64,000 nt of DNA, from the NCBI RefSeq assembly GCF_036964665.1, contig NZ_JBAMDA010000001.1:1426001-1490000 (forward strand), in the 5' to 3' direction. The notes beneath the pieces were generated by a model, which saw only the letters and a program-made list of their open reading frames with translations, was not told the origin of the DNA and ran no database searches. Positions within the stretch are counted from its first letter, which is position 1. Each line of letters starts with the position of its first letter. This document shows, piece by piece, positions 60,107-64,000 of this stretch. The position numbers and the translations under genes are program-made. Source of the DNA: Nitrobacter sp. NHB1. GTDB lineage: Bacteria; Pseudomonadota; Alphaproteobacteria; Rhizobiales; Xanthobacteraceae.

Positions 60107-60142
60107 GGTGAACCGATTTCCGCTTCACCGGGAAACGCTCTG
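60107..60142. repeat. Short dispersed repeat, family C
   Basis: GGTGAACCGATTTCCGCTTC, then ACCGGGAAACGCTCTG; GGTGAA and TTCACC form inverted arms. Same framework as the element at 24687. Lies between two convergent genes. Confidence 0.65.
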
Positions 60143-60181
60143 GCTTGCGACGGCCGAACCGAGATGCAGCCGCGCGACCGA

Positions 60182-60547
60182 TCAGCCCTGTTGGACGTAA
60201 GCCGTCTCGAGCGTACTCGCACCCGTCGCCGGATCCGTCATGACCGTGCTGACCTGCGCGGTGCCGGCTTTTGTCAGCACGAACTTTGAATCGCCGACGC
60301 GGAAGGAATTATTCTTGATCAGCACGTCCTGGTACTTGATCGTGCTGCCGTACTGGTACTTGGCTTTGGCATGGAACCCGTTGACGTTCGAAATCGTCAC
60401 CGAGAACGGCTTCTGGTTGGCGTACTTGCCGCTCCAGGTGCCCTCGAAGGCCTTGGGATCGACAGCGACATACTTTCCGGTGTCGAGATTGACGTTCTGC
60501 CCGACCGTCGTGTAGTTCGCCGACAGAATGCTCATGATGTCGGCCAT
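60182..60547 (-). CDS. Hypothetical protein between flaF and the FlaG-like gene
   Basis: 121 residues, no signal peptide. N-terminal MADIMSILSANYTTVGQNVN reads like a flagellin-associated helix; the rest is beta-rich: FEGTWSGKYANQKPFSVTIS, FHAKAKYQYGSTIKYQDVLI. No family recognised. It follows flaF in the same direction, where flbT often sits in other Alphaproteobacteria, but it does not look like FlbT. Confidence 0.65.
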   Translation of the reverse strand: MADIMSILSANYTTVGQNVNLDTGKYVAVDPKAFEGTWSGKYANQKPFSVTISNVNGFHAKAKYQYGSTIKYQDVLIKNNSFRVGDSKFVLTKAGTAQVSTVMTDPATGASTLETAYVQQG

Positions 60548-60575
60548 GACCCGGCTCCGTCGGTGAAGGCAGGCG

Positions 60576-60941
60576 TTACGCCCGCCCGGATAAACCCGCT
60601 GCGAGATTGCAGTTGATGTCGATCAGCGACTTCAGCTTCGCGGGGTCGGGATTCATCTGCATGTCGACCGTCTGCTTCATCACGAAGACGCCGATGTTGG
60701 CGATGTTCTGGCGGACCTCCAGCGGCTGCTGGTTGTCGTTGCTGTCCGCTGCGCTCATGAAGATCGACCACAGACGGCGGTTGAACAGCAGCGCTTCGTG
60801 CATGTTCTTGTCCGGACCCTGCCAGTTGTTCTGGATCTCCTGAAGCTGTCGCGCTGCCTTCAGCAAAGCCTGAGCCTCGATTTCACGGGGAGACGACGAG
60901 GTTTGAGCCGTCCGGGCGTAGGCTTGAGCAGCGTTCGACAT
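60576..60941 (-). CDS. flaF: Flagellin synthesis regulator FlaF
   Basis: 121 residues. MSNAAQAYARTAQTSSSPRE, then EAQALLKAARQLQEIQ and NRRLWSIFMSAADSNDNQQP are the FlaF pattern; NIANIGVFVMKQTVDM follows. In Caulobacter FlaF is needed for flagellin translation/secretion, acting with FlbT. It lies 160 bases downstream of fliC on the same strand. Confidence 0.93.
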   Translation of the reverse strand: MSNAAQAYARTAQTSSSPREIEAQALLKAARQLQEIQNNWQGPDKNMHEALLFNRRLWSIFMSAADSNDNQQPLEVRQNIANIGVFVMKQTVDMQMNPDPAKLKSLIDINCNLAAGLSGRA

Positions 60942-61045
60942 TCAAGACCTCGGGGGAAAAATAGCGGGCGCGCGCGCTTCGGCGCTGCTGATATGTCTAC
61001 CGGAGCCGCCTTTAGAATAGGTTACCCGGCGTTTCCACTTGCGCC

Positions 61046-61078
61046 AAAAAAATGGCAGGCGGGACACTTGCGACCGCC
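61046..61078 (-). terminator. Possible terminator after the first flagellin gene
   Basis: On the minus strand GGCGG and CCGCC arms (61074-61078 and 61058-61062) around an 11-base loop are followed by TGCCA and seven T. The stem is short, so this is tentative. It would separate fliC from flaF. Confidence 0.38.
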
Positions 61079-61101
61079 GTGCGACGTCGCGCCTCGCGTC
61101 A

Positions 61102-62718
61102 TCAGCGCAGCAGTTGCAGCACGCTCTGCTGCGACTGGTTGGCCAGCGCCAACGCGGACACCGCAATCGACTGGCGGGTCGACAGCGCCTGGCTGTTCGC
61201 CGCTTCCTCGTTGGTGTCGGCGAGCGTCAGGTTGCTTGAGCCGGTCTGCAACACGTTGATCAGGTTCTTCGAGAAGTCCTGACGGATCTGCACGATCGAC
61301 AGGTTTGCGCCGAGCGTCGAGGCCTGCGCGCGCAGCGTGCTCGACGCCTTGTCGAGGTTCGCGATCACGCTGTTGGCAGAGCCGTTGTCCAGGAAGTCGG
61401 TGCCCGCCGTCAGCGACGCCAGGCCGAGGCCAGCGGCGTTGGTGCTGGTGCCGTTGATGGTGAGCACGGACTTTCCGGTCTCGTTGAAGATGAGCTTCAG
61501 CGTGTCGCCATTGAGCAGATTGATGCCGTTGAACGACGCGTCCGCCGTCGTCGTGTTGATCTGCTGAATGATGTTGTTGTACTGATTGACGAGCCCGGCG
61601 CGGGACGCCTGAACCGAAGCGTCTTCAACAGGCGCGCCGGCGACCAGGCCGTTGAACGCATAGCCTGCGCCGGCCGCGGTCCCGCCGATCGTACCGATGG
61701 TCGCGGCGGCGGCCTCGTTGGAGGTCGAGATCGTGATCACGCCCGTCGCGTCGATCGAGGCCTGAAGATTGTTGGAGGCGAGCTGTGCGTTCAGGCCGTT
61801 GAGGCTTTTGACGGTGCCGTTGGTGCCGTCGCCGAACGTGATGCTGGTCGCAACACCGCCGCCGGTTGCCCCGATCGTCAGCGTCTTGCCGTCGAGGTTC
61901 CCCGCGCCGCCGCCGCGCGCCGTCGTTCCCGCACTCAGGCCGAGCTTTGCGAGCACGCCGGCCGGCGTGGAGTCCGTCAGCGTCAGGTCATGAGCGATGC
62001 CGGTGTTGAGCGCGATCTGCCCGCTGCCGTTGACCGACGATGCCGTGGCGGGCGCGGTGTTGCCGTCCAGCGCATCGATCACGCCGGTCAGCGCGCTCAG
62101 CGTCTGGTCGATGCCGATCGTGACGTTGCCGGAGGCGTCGGTGGTCGCCGCGCCGGACGCGGCGAACGTGACGGTCTTGCCGTTGACGGAAAAGCTGTCG
62201 CCGGCCGCAGGGCCGGTCGGCGTCACGACCGCGCCGTCGGTCAGCGCACTGATAAGGGTGACGCCGGTTGCGGCGGCGTTGGCGGTGCCGGTCTTCAGGG
62301 CGGTGCCGGGCGTCGCGGCGGCATTTGTGAACGGCGTCGTGCCTCTGAGATCGAGCGCGGTCGCGCCCGTCACGGGCAGGCTCGCCACCGACGACTTCTG
62401 CGAATAGCCGACTTGTGATTGCAGAACCTGATTGGCGACCGACTTCGCGGTGTCGACCAGCTTCTGCAGCGAGGTCAGGCCGGTGTTGGCGGCCTGCAAC
62501 ACCTGCACGCCGTTGCCGATGCCGTCGAGCAGATTGCTGATGTCGTTGGCGCGGTTGTCGAGCGCGGCGGCAGTGAAATAATTGGTCGGGTTGTCGAGGG
62601 CCGTGTTGACCTTCTTGCCCGTGGAGAGCCGATTCTGCGTCGTCGCCAGCAGATCGGCGGTGGACTGCAACGAGAGCAGATTCTGGCGAACGGATGCCGA
62701 GAGAACGATGTCGGACAT
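61102..62718 (-). CDS. fliC: Flagellin
   Basis: 538 residues from the ATG at 62718. The conserved N-terminal D0/D1 part (SDIVLSASVRQNLLSLQSTA, LSTGKKVNTALDNPTNYFTA) and C-terminal part (RQDFSKNLINVLQTGSSNLT, ending ANQSQQSVLQLLR) flank a long Thr/Ala/Gly-rich variable centre, D2/D3, exposed on the filament. The C-terminus is nearly identical to the second flagellin at 63113. A perfect CtrA-type box lies 82 bases upstream. Confidence 0.96.
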   Translation of the reverse strand: MSDIVLSASVRQNLLSLQSTADLLATTQNRLSTGKKVNTALDNPTNYFTAAALDNRANDISNLLDGIGNGVQVLQAANTGLTSLQKLVDTAKSVANQVLQSQVGYSQKSSVASLPVTGATALDLRGTTPFTNAAATPGTALKTGTANAAATGVTLISALTDGAVVTPTGPAAGDSFSVNGKTVTFAASGAATTDASGNVTIGIDQTLSALTGVIDALDGNTAPATASSVNGSGQIALNTGIAHDLTLTDSTPAGVLAKLGLSAGTTARGGGAGNLDGKTLTIGATGGGVATSITFGDGTNGTVKSLNGLNAQLASNNLQASIDATGVITISTSNEAAAATIGTIGGTAAGAGYAFNGLVAGAPVEDASVQASRAGLVNQYNNIIQQINTTTADASFNGINLLNGDTLKLIFNETGKSVLTINGTSTNAAGLGLASLTAGTDFLDNGSANSVIANLDKASSTLRAQASTLGANLSIVQIRQDFSKNLINVLQTGSSNLTLADTNEEAANSQALSTRQSIAVSALALANQSQQSVLQLLR

Positions 62719-62799
62719 GTCTGGCCCTTCCCTGACGTAGGCGGACACCGGCTCATTACGGAGGAGCCGGTTCCTTGTCGGAAAGGTGAACGAGACGTT

Positions 62800-62814
62800 T
62801 TAATTTATGGTTAA
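62800..62814. promoter_or_regulatory. CtrA-type box, perfect, upstream of fliC
   Basis: TTAATTTATGGTTAA, exact TTAA-N7-TTAA, in the 394-base gap before fliC; nothing else but the fliC leader and the terminator of the next flagellin is seen in that gap. Confidence 0.75.
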
Positions 62815-63061
62815 CAGCAGATTAATGCCCCGCCATCGACGCTTCGGCACCCCGCCCTCCGTCCGTCCGTGACATCTGAAGCGCTTTCTGAATTCGAACG
62901 ACAAAATGCGAGGCAGATGGTGGCTTTAGGGCGCTGTGCTCAACGCAGGATTCAAGAATCCGAACCGCCGCGTCATAAAATGTTTTTCTTGTTTTTCAAG
63001 ATGTTGTGAGCAGCCGCTGATAATCCAAACCAGAATGAGGTTACGGAATCGGCAAACGCAA

Positions 63062-63087
63062 AAACGGCGGGGTTTCCCCCGCCGTTT
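63062..63087 (-). terminator. Rho-independent terminator of the second flagellin gene
   Basis: Perfect 11-bp stem AAACGGCGGGG/CCCCGCCGTTT with a 4-base loop, 25 bases after the stop; on the minus strand the stem runs into TTTTT. A textbook intrinsic terminator. Confidence 0.92.
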
Positions 63088-63112
63088 CCGTTGTCTGATA
63101 AGTCGCTTACGA

Positions 63113-64000
63113 TTAGCGCAGCAACTGTAACACGCTCTGGTTCGACTGGTTGGCCAGCGCCAGCGCGGACACTGCAATCGACTGGCGGGTCGACAGCGCC
63201 TGGCTGTTGGCCGCTTCCTCGTTGGTGTCGGCCAGCGTCAGGTTGCTTGAGCCGGTCTGCAGCACGTTGATCAGGTTCTTGTTGAAGTCCTGACGGATCT
63301 GCACGATCGACAGGTTCGAACCGAAGGTCGAAGCCTGCGAGCGCAGCGTGCCGGACGCGTTGTTGAGCGAGTCCAGAACCTTGTTGGTCGTGGCGTTGTC
63401 GAGGAAGTCGGTGCCCGACGTCAGCGAGGACAGGCCGAGACCGGCCGGATCGAAGGTCACGCCCTGAATGGTCAGGGTGGACTTGCCGGTTTCGTTGAAC
63501 ACCAGCTTGAGCTGATCACCGTTGATCAGGTTGACGCCGTTGAAGGAAGAATCCTGCGCGGTCGTCCTGATCTGATCGATCACCGCATTGTACTGGCTGA
63601 TCAGCGTGCCACGGGTATTCTGTACGTTGGCGTCGGCAACCGGGGCGGAACCCGCACCGGCCGTGAACGGCCCCGTACCAGTGGCCGAACCGGCGAGCGC
63701 GCCGATCGTCGTCGACGCATAGTCGTTGGTCGTGGTGATCGTGAGCTTGCCGGTCGAATCGATCGATGCGCTCAGGTTGTTGTTGGTCAGCACGGTATTG
63801 AGTTGGTCGAGCGTGCTGACATTGGTGGCGACGCCGGTGGAACTGTCGTAGGTCTGGGTGCCGGCGCCGAAGGTGATGTCGAGGGCCTGACCGCCGGCGG
63901 TCGAACCGATCGTCAGTTGGAGGCCAGACAGACCGCCCGTGGTGCTTGCGTCGGTGCCGGCGGTCACCGTGGGGGTGGCGCCGAACACGCCCGTGGTGGT
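63113..64000 (-). CDS. Second flagellin, N-terminus beyond the window
   Basis: The C-terminal ~295 residues of a flagellin: a variable centre with FDPAGLGLSSLTSGTDFLDN, then RQDFNKNLINVLQTGSSNLT and an end identical in style to the first flagellin (ANQSNQSVLQLLR). The frame is open to base 64000, so the gene continues outside. The two copies share long nearly identical DNA stretches at the 3' end, indicating a recent duplication or gene conversion. Confidence 0.94.
   Translation of the reverse strand, partial: TTTGVFGATPTVTAGTDASTTGGLSGLQLTIGSTAGGQALDITFGAGTQTYDSSTGVATNVSTLDQLNTVLTNNNLSASIDSTGKLTITTTNDYASTTIGALAGSATGTGPFTAGAGSAPVADANVQNTRGTLISQYNAVIDQIRTTAQDSSFNGVNLINGDQLKLVFNETGKSTLTIQGVTFDPAGLGLSSLTSGTDFLDNATTNKVLDSLNNASGTLRSQASTFGSNLSIVQIRQDFNKNLINVLQTGSSNLTLADTNEEAANSQALSTRQSIAVSALALANQSNQSVLQLLR

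Noticed and set aside
1-64000. tRNA, rRNA, riboswitch or transposase/IS genes
   Set aside because: Read on both strands; I saw no cloverleaf-like or rRNA sequence, no riboswitch and no transposase or insertion sequence. This was by eye, so a covariance-model scan could still find a small RNA.

Overview
The window is GC-rich alphaproteobacterial chromosome. A CckA histidine kinase, CtrA-type TTAA-N7-TTAA boxes, a Caulobacter-like flagellar gene set (FliX, FlaF, a FlgJ-type rod protein without muramidase), a DksA with a degenerate zinc finger, a YcgN-family protein and several families of palindromic intergenic repeats all point to the Bradyrhizobium/Rhodopseudomonas/Nitrobacter group (Nitrobacteraceae). 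This assignment is by content only.

Left end (1-1584): a sensor kinase cut by the window edge and its OmpR-type regulator. From 1747 to 24676 runs a minus-strand gene-transfer-agent-like (GTA) structural cluster related to RcGTA. Read from its 5' end it holds a long small-terminase-like protein with a basic tail, large terminase, portal, two small proteins, prohead protease, HK97 capsid, head-tail adaptor, tail terminator, tail tube, tail chaperones, tape measure, distal tail protein, hub, NlpC/P60 peptidase and a 1283-residue baseplate/host-specificity protein. A DUF2793 fibre-like protein follows, then an apparent lysis cassette (GH19 endolysin, holin-like protein, small lipoprotein, 83-residue protein). 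The usual head-closure gene (gp7) is not at its normal place. Passenger genes interrupt the cluster: a secreted C5-epimerase-like protein, a trypsin-like protease, a two-gene operon pairing a SocA/Panacea-like protein with a proteasome-type Ntn hydrolase, a small membrane protein, and a GIY-YIG nuclease bracketed by repeats.

Middle (24701-33865): a tiny membrane protein, a Flp pilin too short for ordinary ORF calling, a DHA2 drug exporter, a YcgN-family protein, penicillin-binding protein 1A, a DUF1214/DUF1254 pair, a lipoprotein whose upstream reading frame runs through a dispersed repeat, and a DUF2336 protein behind a perfect CtrA-type box.

Right half (33889-64000): cckA and one flagellar regulon in several divergent blocks: flgB-flgC-fliE-fliQ-fliR-flhB; fliO-fliP; a 1267-residue TPR protein of unknown role; fliL-fliM-DUF6468-motE; flgF-flgG-flgA-flgH; fliX; flgI-flgJ-flgN-like; a FlaG-like gene; flaF; and two related flagellins, the second cut by the edge. 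A cNMP-regulated patatin-like phospholipase and dksA lie among them. I found four perfect CtrA-type boxes, near-consensus sigma-54 promoters before flgF and flgI, and FlbD/ftr-like palindromes before fliO and between fliX and flgI. Together they suggest a CckA-CtrA to RpoN-FlbD hierarchy as in Caulobacter. The candidates I consider least described are the Panacea-like/Ntn-hydrolase operon and the other cargo carried inside the GTA cluster.
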